DNA of 64,000 nucleotides from Caldilineaceae bacterium. Lineage in GTDB: Bacteria > Chloroflexota > Anaerolineae > Caldilineales > Caldilineaceae. The DNA lies in NCBI GenBank assembly GCA_958295845.1, contig OY282376.1:1563022-1627021 (forward strand), in the 5' to 3' direction. The notes beneath the pieces are model-generated. The model did no database searches. It was not told the DNA's origin and saw only the letters and a list, made by a program, of their open reading frames with translations. Below, one piece after another: positions 24,872 through 34,002 of this stretch (positions within the stretch are counted from its first letter, which is position 1; every line of letters begins with the position of its first letter). A program made the position numbers and the translations under genes.

Positions 24872-25864
24872 TCACACCGCGTGACAAGCGACCCAGTGGC
24901 CGGTTTCTACTTCACGCCACTCGGGCACGACATGGTCGCACGGCTCAAAAGCGAGTGGACAACGAGGATGGAAGCGGCAACCGCTGGGTGGATTGATCGC
25001 GCTCGGCACATTGCCGCTTATGACAGTATGTTCGCGTAGCCGCTCTTGACGGGGATTCGGCACTGGTACGGACAACAGAAGCGCATTGGTATACGGGTGC
25101 AGAGGATTCTCAAACAACTGCTCTTTCGGGGCCATCTCAACGACGCGGCCCAGGTACATAACCGCCACTCTGTCGCTGATGTGACGCACAACGGCCAGAT
25201 CGTGAGCGATGAAAAGGTAAGTGAGATTGTACTCCTCCTGCAGATCCTGCAGGAGGTTGATGATCTGGGCCTGAATCGACACATCCAGCGCCGAGATCGG
25301 CTCGTCGCAAACGATAAACTCCGGCTCACAGGCCAGCGCACGCGCAATGCACACTCGCTGGCGCTGGCCGCCTGAAAACTCGTGCGGGTAGCGGAACGCG
25401 AAGGCCGGGCTCAGGCCGACGTCATCGAGCAGCTTGGCGATTCGCTCCTGCGCCTCCTGCCCGCTTGCCAGATCGTGCAGCCAAAGTGGTTCGCCGATCG
25501 CATTGCCGATTGTCATGCGCGGACTGAGCGTCGAATAGGGATCCTGGAAGATGATCTGCATCCGCCTGCGCAAGGGGCGCATCGCCTTGTCGGACAGCCC
25601 GGTGACCTCCTCCTCTTCGAAGAAGACCTTTCCCGACGTCGGTCGATGCAACTGCAGCATCGTCAGACCCGCGGTCGACTTGCCGCAACCCGATTCGCCC
25701 ACCAGCCCCAGTGTCTCGCCCCGCTGCACGTCAAAGGTGACTTCGTCCAACGCATGCACCGTCGCCTTGGTCTCGCCATACGCGCCGATGCGCACGGAGA
25801 AGTGCTTGGACAGATTTTCCACTCGAACAAGGGGTGCCTTGATGCTGCTACCAGTCTGGCTCAT
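24872..25864 (-). CDS. ABC transporter ATP-binding protein, OppF/DppF-like
   Basis: 330-residue ATPase that drives the peptide-type importer. Walker A GESGCGKS (about residue 55), signature FSGGQRQR, Walker B FIVCDEPISALD and the H-loop in LFIAHDL are all present. The C-terminal oligopeptide-transporter domain has the Cys cluster CRFHPRCPLAFEPC. It pairs with the OppD-like ATPase 48 bases upstream. It is the last gene of the complete importer set (binding protein, two permeases, two ATPases), with 158 bases to the sialidase-like gene. Confidence 0.95.
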   Translation of the reverse strand: MSQTGSSIKAPLVRVENLSKHFSVRIGAYGETKATVHALDEVTFDVQRGETLGLVGESGCGKSTAGLTMLQLHRPTSGKVFFEEEEVTGLSDKAMRPLRRRMQIIFQDPYSTLSPRMTIGNAIGEPLWLHDLASGQEAQERIAKLLDDVGLSPAFAFRYPHEFSGGQRQRVCIARALACEPEFIVCDEPISALDVSIQAQIINLLQDLQEEYNLTYLFIAHDLAVVRHISDRVAVMYLGRVVEMAPKEQLFENPLHPYTNALLLSVPVPNPRQERLREHTVISGNVPSAINPPSGCRFHPRCPLAFEPCDHVVPEWREVETGHWVACHAV

Positions 25865-25912
25865 ATCCAGTATTAGAGGTCCGGCGTTGAAACTATCTCG
25901 GGATGTTTCTCG

Positions 25913-26932
25913 TTAACTGCTGGCAGCCCCGGCATTGGATTCGATATTCACTTCTCGAATATCAACCCAGCAGGCGGCTCGATGGCCTCTTTCGCTGGCC
26001 TCGGCTACCACCTCCAACATCGGGTTTTCTTTCCGGCATCGGTCGATAACATAGGGGCAGCGAAGATGAAAGGGACAGAAATCAGGTAGGTCAACCAGGT
26101 CTGGCGGCGAACCGCCGATCGTCGTCAGGCGCGTTCCCGTTTCACCTGTCAAGCTGGGCAGAGCCCCCATCAGTCCGATCGTATAAGGGTGGCGAGGATC
26201 CTCAAACAGCGCGTCGACCGGCGCCTCTTCGACAATGTAGCCCGCATACATGACGATCACCCGGTCGGCAATACCCGCAACAACGCTCAGATCGTGCGTG
26301 ATCCAGATCACAGCCACACCCGACCGGTCGCGCAACTCCTTGACCAGCTCCACGATCTGCGCTTGAATCGTGACGTCCAGTGCCGTCGTCGGTTCATCGG
26401 CAATCAGGACCGCCGGTTCGCACGACATCGACATGGCGATCATGACCCGCTGGCGCATACCCCCGGAGAATTGGTGCGGGTAATCTCGGAGTCGCGCTTC
26501 GCCGTCGGGGATACCCACCATCTCCAGAAGTTCCGCGCTGCGGGCGAGCGCGTCGCTCTTGCTCATACCCCGATGGTAGACGAGCGGTTCAGCCATCTGC
26601 GTGCCAATGTTGATAAACGGGTTGAGCGAGGTCATCGGATCCTGGAAGATCATGCCGACCTCGCCGCCGCGCACATCACGCAGTTGGCGCAGGTTGAGCT
26701 CCAGCAAATCCTCGCCCCGCAGGAGTACTTTTCCGTTCTCGATACTGGCCGCAGGCGGCAACAGCCTTACTAGGCTCAGCATCGTGACGCTTTTCCCGCA
26801 ACCGCTTTCGCCCACCACCGCCAGCGTCTCGCCCTCTTCCAGGGTAAAGGAGACGCCGTTGACGGCGTACACGTAACCCTTGCGTACCTGAAAGCGGGTC
26901 TGCAATTCTTGCACGTCGAGTAGGACCGACAT
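25913..26932 (-). CDS. ABC transporter ATP-binding protein, OppD/DppD-like
   Basis: 339-residue ATPase. Walker A GESGCGKS (about residue 40), signature FSGGMRQR, Walker [13 protein letters not shown] and the switch His in WITHDL are intact. The C-terminal domain has the Cys motif [14 protein letters not shown] typical of peptide importer ATPases. It forms a heterodimer with the OppF-like protein. The ATG at 26932 has only a weak ribosome site (GGAAG 13 bases up). It could also serve the ATPase-less importer at 14173-17917. Confidence 0.95.
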   Translation of the reverse strand: MSVLLDVQELQTRFQVRKGYVYAVNGVSFTLEEGETLAVVGESGCGKSVTMLSLVRLLPPAASIENGKVLLRGEDLLELNLRQLRDVRGGEVGMIFQDPMTSLNPFINIGTQMAEPLVYHRGMSKSDALARSAELLEMVGIPDGEARLRDYPHQFSGGMRQRVMIAMSMSCEPAVLIADEPTTALDVTIQAQIVELVKELRDRSGVAVIWITHDLSVVAGIADRVIVMYAGYIVEEAPVDALFEDPRHPYTIGLMGALPSLTGETGTRLTTIGGSPPDLVDLPDFCPFHLRCPYVIDRCRKENPMLEVVAEASERGHRAACWVDIREVNIESNAGAASS

Positions 26933-27015
26933 TTTCGCCGTCTACGCTTCCATATGATGTAGCCCGAAACCGGCCATCGGTGTTCCCGATTCGCGCCGGG
27001 CCCGAGCAACCAAAA

Positions 27016-27987
27016 TTAACCGCCCCATTGACGGGGATTCAGGGCATCGTTGAGGCCGTCCCCCAGCCAGGCAAACGAGACGGTGATCACCGCCATCATC
27101 ACCGCCGGACCGACCAGCAAGTGAGGGTGCGTCTGCCACATACGCAGACCGTCACTGATCATCTTCCCCCAGCTGGGGATAGGCAACTGCACCCCGACGC
27201 CCAGAAAACTGAACGCCGACTCGAGCACCATTGCGCCCCCCATCCCCGCGCTGACCGCAACGATCAGCGGCCCCATTGCGTTGGGAATCACATATCGGGT
27301 CAGTATTCGCCCTGTCGGCATGCCCAGCGCGCGCGCCGCCAACACGTAGTTTCTGCTGCGAATCGACAGTATCTGACCCCTGATCAGCCGGGCGTAGCCA
27401 GGCCACTGGATCAGCGCCAGCGCACCAAAGACCAACACCAGGTCCACCCACATCGTCTGGCGGAAAAAGGTATTCTTGGTCGCAAGATACATCTGCTCCA
27501 TCCAGGCTTCGAGCGGAACTTTCAGCGTCAGGTTGATCACGATCGCCAGCAGCAGCGCCGGCATCGAACGCGTCACGTCGGTCAGCCAAACCACCAACAT
27601 GTCGACCCGTCCCCCCAGGTAACCTGCCAGCGACCCCATCACCAGCCCGACGACAAGGCTGATCGCTGTCGAAACAAGGCCCACTGAAACGGCTGTACGC
27701 GCGCCGTACAGGATGCGGCTGAATACATCGCGTCCCAACTCGTCGGTACCGAGCCAGTGCTCGCTGGATGGTGAAACCAACCGTGCCGTAAAATCCTGTG
27801 CCAGAAAATCATAAGGGGTCAGGTACGGGCCGAAAGCCGCGATGAAAAACAGGAGCACAATCGGCAAAATGGCCACAAGGGCAAGCCGGTTCGCCGCCAA
27901 ACGGGCCACCGCGTCCCGCCACAGATTAGTGCGGCTGGCCTCTGCTACCTCAATTTCGCTGGTTACTGCGATTTCCTGAGTCGTCAT
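27016..27987 (-). CDS. Peptide-type ABC transporter permease, DppC/OppC-like
   Basis: 323-residue permease with a cytoplasmic N-terminal tail, a first helix at about residues 38-58 (LALVAILPIVLLFFIAAFGPYL), the motif HWLGTDELGRDVFSRI in the periplasmic loop, and the EAA loop ending TRYVIPNAMGP. A loop of about 30 extra residues near 160-190 (LEAWMEQMYLATKNTFFRQ) is unusual for the family. It pairs with the DppB-like permease encoded 136 bases upstream. Confidence 0.94.
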   Translation of the reverse strand: MTTQEIAVTSEIEVAEASRTNLWRDAVARLAANRLALVAILPIVLLFFIAAFGPYLTPYDFLAQDFTARLVSPSSEHWLGTDELGRDVFSRILYGARTAVSVGLVSTAISLVVGLVMGSLAGYLGGRVDMLVVWLTDVTRSMPALLLAIVINLTLKVPLEAWMEQMYLATKNTFFRQTMWVDLVLVFGALALIQWPGYARLIRGQILSIRSRNYVLAARALGMPTGRILTRYVIPNAMGPLIVAVSAGMGGAMVLESAFSFLGVGVQLPIPSWGKMISDGLRMWQTHPHLLVGPAVMMAVITVSFAWLGDGLNDALNPRQWGG

Positions 27988-28123
27988 CCCTCACCGCTTG
28001 CCAATTCTCTGTTTTTTCCTACCCAAAATGCATCCCCACCCAAAATGAATCACTACCCAAAATACATCCCTGCGCACCCGTACAAAAGAAGAATTGGAGG
28101 CTCTGCCCGCAGCCGCAGCAACA

Positions 28124-29089
28124 CTAGTCCTCTGCGCCGGTCATCGCCTGGGCCGCCCGCGGATCCAGGATCGGATAGGTTAAGTCCACCAAAAGGTTCA
28201 GCGCCATCACAAGAAAGGCGCCAATAAGAGTGATCGCCACGATCACAGGGTAATCGACGCCATAGGTGAAGTCGATCGTCAGACGCCCCAGGCCAGGGAT
28301 ACCAAAAATCTTTTCAACGATAATGGCGCCGTTCACTATCCCAATCAACATCTGCCCCATTACCGTGACCACCGGCGTCAACACCGGTCTCAACATGTGG
28401 CGGATGATCACCATCATCTCTGGTACGCCCTTGGCCCGCGCTGTCCGCACATAGTCCTCTGACAACACCTCCAGCACGCCCGACCTCGTCTGGCGGATGA
28501 TGATTGCGATCGAACCAAACACCATAACAAACATAGGCAGGATCGCCTTCTTGCTGAACAGACCGTCCCAGCCATAGGGTGTCGTCTTCATGACGCCCAA
28601 TACCAATACCAGAAAGACCATCAGCATCGGCCCGACGACATAGCTGGGAACGCCGCTGATAAATAGCGCGGTCCCTAATATAGTGTTGTCAGCCCACTTG
28701 TTATGGTTCAAACCCGCAATTATGCCTAAAGGGATCCCCAATATGGCGACCAGAATCACGGTAGCCAGCCCGATCTGGAACGAGACCGGCGCGGTCGCCC
28801 CGATCATGTCATTCACAGATCGTCCCGAAATCACCGACATGCCCAGGTCGCCCTGCACCAAATGCCAGGTGTACTCTCCAAACTGCACCAGGAACGGACG
28901 GTCCAGCCCTTTCTCTTTGCGAATGGCGTCCAAACGTTGCGCGTCATACGTAACATCGCCCTCTTCGCGCAGAAACATCAGTTTGATCGGATCGCCGGCG
29001 CCATAGAAGGCCATAGCATACACCGACAATGCCAGCAGAAGCAGAGCCGGGATCCAATATACGATGCGCCGCAGGACGTATTTACCCAT
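28124..29089 (-). CDS. Peptide-type ABC transporter permease, DppB/OppB-like
   Basis: 321-residue permease, six predicted helices. The family motif GDLGMSVISGRSVNDMI is in the first loop, the EAA loop is YVRTARAKGVPEMMVIIRHMLRP, and the C-terminal LLVDLTYPILDPRA is characteristic of DppB. It follows the binding-protein gene across a 209-base spacer that holds a short tandem repeat and an attenuator-like hairpin, which should lower permease relative to binding protein. Confidence 0.94.
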   Translation of the reverse strand: MGKYVLRRIVYWIPALLLLALSVYAMAFYGAGDPIKLMFLREEGDVTYDAQRLDAIRKEKGLDRPFLVQFGEYTWHLVQGDLGMSVISGRSVNDMIGATAPVSFQIGLATVILVAILGIPLGIIAGLNHNKWADNTILGTALFISGVPSYVVGPMLMVFLVLVLGVMKTTPYGWDGLFSKKAILPMFVMVFGSIAIIIRQTRSGVLEVLSEDYVRTARAKGVPEMMVIIRHMLRPVLTPVVTVMGQMLIGIVNGAIIVEKIFGIPGLGRLTIDFTYGVDYPVIVAITLIGAFLVMALNLLVDLTYPILDPRAAQAMTGAED

Positions 29090-29158
29090 CGCTATTCTTT
29101 CACTGCCACAGATTGGACGCTATGACCGGCCGGCAACTGTCGGGACGAGGCAATTGCC

Positions 29159-29208
29159 TTACTGTACACACTGTCTCACTGTACACATGGCCTCACCGTA
29201 CACATTGC
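29159..29208. repeat. Three tandem 16-17 base repeats in the binding-protein/permease spacer
   Basis: Units at 29159-29174, 29175-29191 and 29192-29208 share the core C(T/C)GTACACA. GTAC is itself a dyad and the spacing is about 1.6 helical turns. The array sits just beyond the U-rich tail of the hairpin at 29230-29264. Confidence 0.55.
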
Positions 29209-29264
29209 CAAAACGCAAAAGAAAACGCGGGCAAAGGCGCCAGACAGTACTTGACGCCTTTGCC
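29208..29264 (-). terminator. Attenuator/terminator hairpin after the importer binding protein
   Basis: Minus-strand stem of 10 perfect pairs (29255-29264 with 29230-29239), 15-base loop, starting 35 bases after the stop at 29299. A broken U-tract follows (CGCGTTTTCTTTTGCGTTTT, 29209-29229). Partial termination here is the usual way such operons make more binding protein than permease. Confidence 0.65.
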
Positions 29265-29298
29265 ACAGCATCACAACGATTTCAGATATCGTTGTCTG

Positions 29299-30978
29299 CT
29301 ACTCCATATGCTCGATGTAAATCAACCAAGGCTCGACGAACTGGGCGTCTGCGTTGCGCCGTGTGCCATGCACCCAGGGCATTGATCCGCCCTTGACCGA
29401 TCCGCCGCAGCCAGTGCCAATCGGAATCACCATATACTGGCTCTGGTAGATCGCCTGCGCCTGCTGTGCCAGCGCAATGCGGTTCGGGTCGTCGGCTCCC
29501 AGCGTGACAGCCTCTTCGATCAGCGCATCGACCTCAGGGTCAGCATAGCCGCCCATAATGTTGCGCGCCAGGTTGGACGAGGAATGCAGCGAACCCAGCA
29601 GCATCAACGCCGCATCGGGTACGCGCACGCCCGCGCCGTCGCGGAACAACGCCGGTGCGCCGGGGCCTTCCCAGCTGTCAAACTGCGGGCTCATCTCAAT
29701 CGCTTCGATACCGAACAGCTGGCGCCACTGCTCCGCCATGTACTGGGCCAGTACCTCTGTCCCGGGGCTGCTGACGCCGGCCATGATCATCTTGGGAACA
29801 TCGGCGGCGTTGGCATAAGCAGACGCTGCCAACGCTTCCTGGGCGCCCTCAGGATCGTAAGGATGCGGCACGAAGTTCGGATCCGATCCCGGCAATGCCC
29901 GCAGCGGCTCACCCGTCGGTACCCAGCCACTGCCGTCAGGGCTGGACAGGTTGAAAATCTGCTCTCTGTCTACCGCCAGGATCAACGCCTTGCGGAAGTT
30001 GATGTCGTTGGTCGGCTCAATCGTGGGATTCAGGAAGAATCCGCCAATGCCCGGCGCCTGCCCGCACTCAAAGTAGTCCGCGCCCAGCAGCGCCTGTGAT
30101 GTGGCGTCATTCGGCGGCCAACCCTGATCCAGTTCCTCATTCGCCAGCATCGTCGTAACGATCGTCGTATCCTCAATCGAGGTTACCGTAAACCTGTCCA
30201 ACATTGGCTCGGCCACCCAGAAATTCGGGTTCTTGACAAAAGTGACGACGCCCTTGTTCAGGTCCATCTCGTCCGGCATGAAGGGGCCGCTGGTTACGGG
30301 ATTGTTCTTCGGATGCCACCACTCGGCAACCTCAAATCCATCTTCGCCAATCGCAACCGAAGCCTTCACCGGGCCAATCAGATTGGTGGCCAGCTTCTTA
30401 TGGAACAGCGGGTCCGGTCCTTCCAACGTCACCTGTACGGTGCTGTCGTCCAGAGCGACCACACCGGGCATCGTCATCGCCTCGCCGTTGAACACGTCTT
30501 CAAAACCAACCACACCGGTCATGAACAACGTGACGCGCTGGTGCGTGGTCGCGGGATGGGCGATCAGGTTCCAGGTTGCAACCACATCGTGTGCAGTGAT
30601 GGAGCTTCCATCCGAATAGACCGCATCCGGGTCAATCTTGAAGGTCCACTGCGACATGTCATCGTTGGGTGTCCACTCGTTGAAGACATACGGATGCAGT
30701 TCGCCATGCTCGTCAATGTACATCGGCCCGGCGTTCCAGAATGCCAGGTAGTGCATGTTCCAGCCCCCGCCGCGCAGCGGTGACCAGTCCTGCGCAAAGA
30801 ACGGAATCGTCGCGCGGAAGTGCTGCTCCGCCATCATTTCGTCATCGGCGTCTGCGGCCATGTCTCCCGAATCAGCTGCGGGCGCCGCAGGCGCTGCGCA
30901 GGCCGAGACAGCAAGAACCATCGCCATCAGCGCCATCAGAATGATCCACATCTTGGGGATTTTGCGTGTCGACAACAT
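29299..30978 (-). CDS. Family-5 ABC transporter solute-binding lipoprotein
   Basis: 559-residue binding protein for the complete importer downstream. The ATG at 30978 with AGGAGG eight bases upstream is preferred over a TTG one codon earlier. The signal peptide has lipobox VSAC (Cys 27), then AAPAAPAADSGDMAADADDEMM. SBP_bac_5 blocks include WTFKIDPDAVYSDGSSITAHDV and NFRKALILAVDR. It is the first gene of a long leftward run that continues into sialidase-like, LLM, ThDP, aldolase and PLP genes. The promoter is at 31157-31184. The ligand is unknown. Confidence 0.94.
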   Translation of the reverse strand: MLSTRKIPKMWIILMALMAMVLAVSACAAPAAPAADSGDMAADADDEMMAEQHFRATIPFFAQDWSPLRGGGWNMHYLAFWNAGPMYIDEHGELHPYVFNEWTPNDDMSQWTFKIDPDAVYSDGSSITAHDVVATWNLIAHPATTHQRVTLFMTGVVGFEDVFNGEAMTMPGVVALDDSTVQVTLEGPDPLFHKKLATNLIGPVKASVAIGEDGFEVAEWWHPKNNPVTSGPFMPDEMDLNKGVVTFVKNPNFWVAEPMLDRFTVTSIEDTTIVTTMLANEELDQGWPPNDATSQALLGADYFECGQAPGIGGFFLNPTIEPTNDINFRKALILAVDREQIFNLSSPDGSGWVPTGEPLRALPGSDPNFVPHPYDPEGAQEALAASAYANAADVPKMIMAGVSSPGTEVLAQYMAEQWRQLFGIEAIEMSPQFDSWEGPGAPALFRDGAGVRVPDAALMLLGSLHSSSNLARNIMGGYADPEVDALIEEAVTLGADDPNRIALAQQAQAIYQSQYMVIPIGTGCGGSVKGGSMPWVHGTRRNADAQFVEPWLIYIEHME

Positions 30979-31156
30979 CAACGTCTCCTCCTTGAAAATG
31001 CTGGGTTATGATAAGAAAGTAGGAAAGAACTCGAAAACTGACCTTACATATCGGCAGCGTACGCGCGAACCAGGGCTCACAACATGCTTGGGAACGTCAA
31101 TTCAGTTGACTACTTGCGAGTGAGTTCGAGATGAGTTCAGGTGCGATGTGACGCGG

Positions 31157-31184
31157 AGTATAGCACGAAGCTAGCCCATGTCAA
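31157..31184 (-). promoter_or_regulatory. Near-consensus sigma70-like promoter of the 24872-30978 importer operon
   Basis: Minus-strand TTGACA (31179-31184), 16-base spacer, TATACT (31157-31162), with an A-run (CTGAAAAAACAG) just upstream resembling an UP element. It is about 180 bases before the ATG at 30978. The 6/6 and 5/6 matches make it one of the best promoters in the window. Confidence 0.7.
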
Positions 31185-31495
31185 AACACTGTTTTTTCAG
31201 CCGGATGGCGTTATGAAAGTCCACATTTCAAGCGCCAACTACCCATGTTTCTGCCCAATACGCCTCCTTCGCTTACAGTGCCCCATACAGGTCGCGAAGC
31301 GACTCCCCTAGCGACTGATCTGCAGGGCAATTGCATCTGAATCGGGTTGAAAACCTGACTACCGCTCAAGAGTTCTCTCCCAATAAGATGTGCATGCCCT
31401 GAATTTGGGTAAGAATGCCCCTTGTGGCCCCAAATCGTGTGTTATAATAGTGTCCGAAATGAGTTGCGTTTCCTCTGACCCTGAGAAGCCATGAC

Positions 31496-32106
31496 TCTCG
31501 CCAAAAGAATACCTGAAGCCGAAGGAGGGCCGCGGTACATCTGTGAAATGCCCACCCTTCACCTTCCGATACCTATAGAAGACGGCGAGCAAACGTCTCC
31601 GAACTCAAGCATGTAAGGGTCGAAAAAGAAGGAAACACGCCGACATAATCCGTCGCAAACCGCCCTAACCCAAGGCAACTGCAACAAATTGGAAAAGACC
31701 TCGTGAGGCTGCCTGAATCGGCCGGAGGACCCGTCTGCGAAATCAAGAAAAAAGTCCGAAAAAAAAGAAATTCCGTCGACTTAGATCGACTTGCGTCGAC
31801 TTGCGTCGACTTGGATCGACTTGGATCGACCGAACCTAAGATAATTGCATCGAATTCGGACAAGGCCCCGAAAGGCTGCCTGAATCGAAAAAGTACCCTT
31901 GGCGGGCCCACATTGTGGACATTCGAGGCGCACGAACTGAAAAGCCACTGCTCTCGCCCAAAGAAAACCTGAAGGTGAAAGCCGTCACTTGAAACGCTGT
32001 GAAATGCACTCCAAATCGTCCACGCGGTATCCATTAGGGACGGCGAGGAACTGTTCGATAAGACGCATAATAGCGTCCCAAAAAAACGGAAATTGGCGCG
32101 ACATAC
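31496..32106. repeat. Diverged direct repeat of about 145-155 bases, two copies
   Basis: Copy 1 is 31496-31640 and copy 2 is 31950-32106. Shared words in the same order include CTCTCGCC, AAAGAA-ACCTGAAG, CTGTGAAATGC, GACGGCGAG, and a closing CGCCGACATA/GCGCGACATA. Between them a smaller shared word GGCTGCCTGAATCG occurs at about 31707 and 31871. The pattern suggests an old duplicated non-coding element. Confidence 0.5.
31775..31834. repeat. Tandem array of six 10-base units (TCGACTT core)
   Basis: Exactly 10-base units from 31775: five read (G/A)TCGACTT(A/G)(G/C) and the sixth decays to ATCGACCGAA. TCGA is a palindrome and the period equals about one helical turn, so all cores would face the same side of the DNA. 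Confidence 0.8.
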
Positions 32107-32146
32107 GTATACATTTGTATACATTTCGCGACATTTGTAGACATTT
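32097..32146. repeat. Tandem array of five 10-base units (ACATTT core)
   Basis: Units at 32097, 32107, 32117, 32127 and 32137 follow the pattern (G/C)(T/G)(A/C)(T/G)ACAT(T/A)(T/C). Two are identical (GTATACATTT). The period is exactly 10 bases, as in the array 270 bases to the left, although the unit sequence is unrelated. Confidence 0.75.
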
Positions 32147-32568
32147 CACGGCCTGAACCCGGGCAAGTGAATCCAGTAATAACGAGTACCCGATGACGTT
32201 TGTCACCAGAGCCACCGGCGGGAACAAAACGCCCTTCGCATGTCTTCCCCGATCGATTGGTTCTGTCTACTGCAACACGCAAGCGAGAAAAATCCCTGGC
32301 AGCAATACCTGATTCCGGTTTCTGCTCAATCCTGGGCGGCCTCCCCGAAATATTATCCGAACCCGAACTTCGGATAGGTCCTGCCTTGCGAAATGCAAGA
32401 CCCATGTGGATGCCCTTTGACGGCTACGCTGATCTTCGAAACTGAGTGCGATTGCCCCGCGCCCAAATCCCAAAAAGATTGCATCTTATTCAGATCCCGT
32501 TAGACACCAGGACCTCCGGCGCTTGCTACGGCATCAAGTCCCGTCTGTCTTGCCCGCTTCTACGAATA

Positions 32569-32595
32569 ACGCAATACGCAATACGCAATACGCAT
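32569..32595. repeat. Short tandem repeat of the 7-base unit ACGCAAT
   Basis: Three perfect ACGCAAT units (32569-32589) followed by ACGCAT. Simple repeat about 165 bases upstream of the gene at 32762, with no recognisable function. Confidence 0.7.
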
Positions 32596-32761
32596 CAAAA
32601 CCGGTCGTCAAATTGAACGCAAATCACACGCCCCTGCCCTGCTGTGATCGCGGTTGTGCAAAGCGTGTCAAACTGGTGTAGGATACCCGTACTCGGTCCA
32701 CCCCGGCAGTCGCCGGCACACGGCTTCACCAACCAAAACCATACCTTCAACGAGCGGCACA

Positions 32762-33934
32762 ATGCAGATCACCGACAGCGGCATACTCAGCCGCGGCCAA
32801 CCGGGTACGCCTCGCGCGCTACTCACCTTTCCGACAGTCATCGCCCTCAATGACGGCTCCCTGCTCGCAACCTACCGCACCGGCACGAACAAGGATTCAG
32901 ACGACGAAACTGTCGAATTTGCCCGCTCCGTGGACGGCGGTCGCACCTGGAGCGAACCATGGAAGCCGTTCGAGAATCCGACGCTGGACGGCCTGTACGG
33001 GTCAATGCGCGTCTGCTACCTGACCGAGATGTCCCCGGGACATCTACTGGCCTCTGCCCTATGGATCGACCGCACAACCTGGCCCGGCCGCGGGCTCTTC
33101 AATGAAGAGACCGAAGGCTGCCTACCAATGGCCGTCCTCCTGTCAGACTCCGACGACAACGGCAACACCTGGTCCCCCTGGCGGCTCGTACCGATGCCGG
33201 ACGAAATCGGTCCGCCCAGCCTCACGGCGCCCGTCCTGCAGTTGGCCGACGGTTCGCTCGCGTTGAGCATCGAGACCAACAAACAGTACGATGACGCATC
33301 GCCCTGGATGCAAAAGGTCGTTTTCTTCCACAATTACAACTACCAGAAAGCCCCCGCAAATTCTGGATCTGAGCAAGACCCGGTCGAGGACCGCAACTGG
33401 GAAGAGCCAGTCACTGCCGGCGAAGACCCCACCGGCCGTATATTCTACTGGGATCTGCGCTGCGGTGTTGCCCCCGATGGAAGAGTCGCCATATTCGCCT
33501 GGACCTACGACACTGTCGCGAACCGCTACCTGAATATCCACTGCCGCATCAGCGCAGATAGTGGACATACATGGACGGACGTCGAAGATCTGGGTTTTGC
33601 CGACCAGGCCGCGCGCCCTGCTATGCTGGCCGACGGGCGCGTCGTGCTGCCCTACGTCGATAGATTTGGCAGCCGCTCTATCCGCGCCCGGCTAGCCGCA
33701 ACGATTGACGCCCCCTTTGATGCGGCAACTGAAGTGGTACTCTATCAGCAAGGGCAAACCACCGGTGACCAAACGGACAGCACGAGCGAACTGCTCAGTG
33801 AAATGAGCCTGTGGACCTTCGGCCTCCCCTATGCCGAAACTCTCCATGATGGTACGGTATTGGTCGTCTACTACGCGGGAACCGACGAGACGATGAACAT
33901 CCACTGGGCCAGAATCGACCCAGGTCCCGCCTGA
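32762..33934 (+). CDS. BNR/Asp-box (sialidase-like) beta-propeller protein, copy 2
   Basis: 390-residue predicted propeller with clear Asp boxes: SVDGGRTW (about residue 57), SDDNGNTW (about 123) and SADSGHTW (about 262). An early PTVIALNDGSLLATYRTG segment matches the Arg-bearing first blade of exo-sialidase-like proteins. The frame extends 36 codons upstream, but those residues are not propeller-like. The ATG at 32762, in front of the MQITDSG strand, fits the fold better. No signal peptide is seen. It is the first gene of the plus-strand catabolic run. The natural substrate is unknown, and a sialic-acid catabolic set is not visible. Confidence 0.88.
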   Translation: MQITDSGILSRGQPGTPRALLTFPTVIALNDGSLLATYRTGTNKDSDDETVEFARSVDGGRTWSEPWKPFENPTLDGLYGSMRVCYLTEMSPGHLLASALWIDRTTWPGRGLFNEETEGCLPMAVLLSDSDDNGNTWSPWRLVPMPDEIGPPSLTAPVLQLADGSLALSIETNKQYDDASPWMQKVVFFHNYNYQKAPANSGSEQDPVEDRNWEEPVTAGEDPTGRIFYWDLRCGVAPDGRVAIFAWTYDTVANRYLNIHCRISADSGHTWTDVEDLGFADQAARPAMLADGRVVLPYVDRFGSRSIRARLAATIDAPFDAATEVVLYQQGQTTGDQTDSTSELLSEMSLWTFGLPYAETLHDGTVLVVYYAGTDETMNIHWARIDPGPA

Positions 33935-34002
33935 CCCGGACAGCAATCCAACCCGCACCGCAAAAAGCGGCGCTAATCGTATTGTCACGCAAAGGAATTA
34001 CC

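Larger units (their letters stand above)
31185..32761. other. Gene-free, repeat-rich island between divergent operons
   Basis: About 1.6 kb with no credible gene on either strand. Open frames are short, overlap each other and lack ribosome sites. Content: three short tandem arrays (31775-31834, 32097-32146, 32569-32595), a degenerate direct repeat (31496-31640 against 31950-32106), and small hairpins such as ATCCGAA/TTCGGAT near 32355. The base composition is visibly more AT-rich than the flanking genes. A weak plus-strand promoter candidate (TTGTGC at 32654, TAGGAT at 32679, 19-base spacer) precedes the gene at 32762. Confidence 0.7.

Noticed and set aside
31775..31834. CRISPR-like array
   Set aside because: Units are contiguous 10-mers without spacers and there are no cas genes, so it is a simple tandem repeat.
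31573..32124. Open minus-strand frame of 183 codons in the gene-free island
   Set aside because: It runs through the 10-base tandem array and the degenerate repeat, has no ribosome site, an implausible Ser/Phe/Cys-rich product, and overlaps other equally long frames.
32034..32405. Open minus-strand frame of 123 codons in the gene-free island
   Set aside because: No ribosome site, no recognisable domain, and it overlaps the second 10-base array. It behaves like random non-coding sequence.
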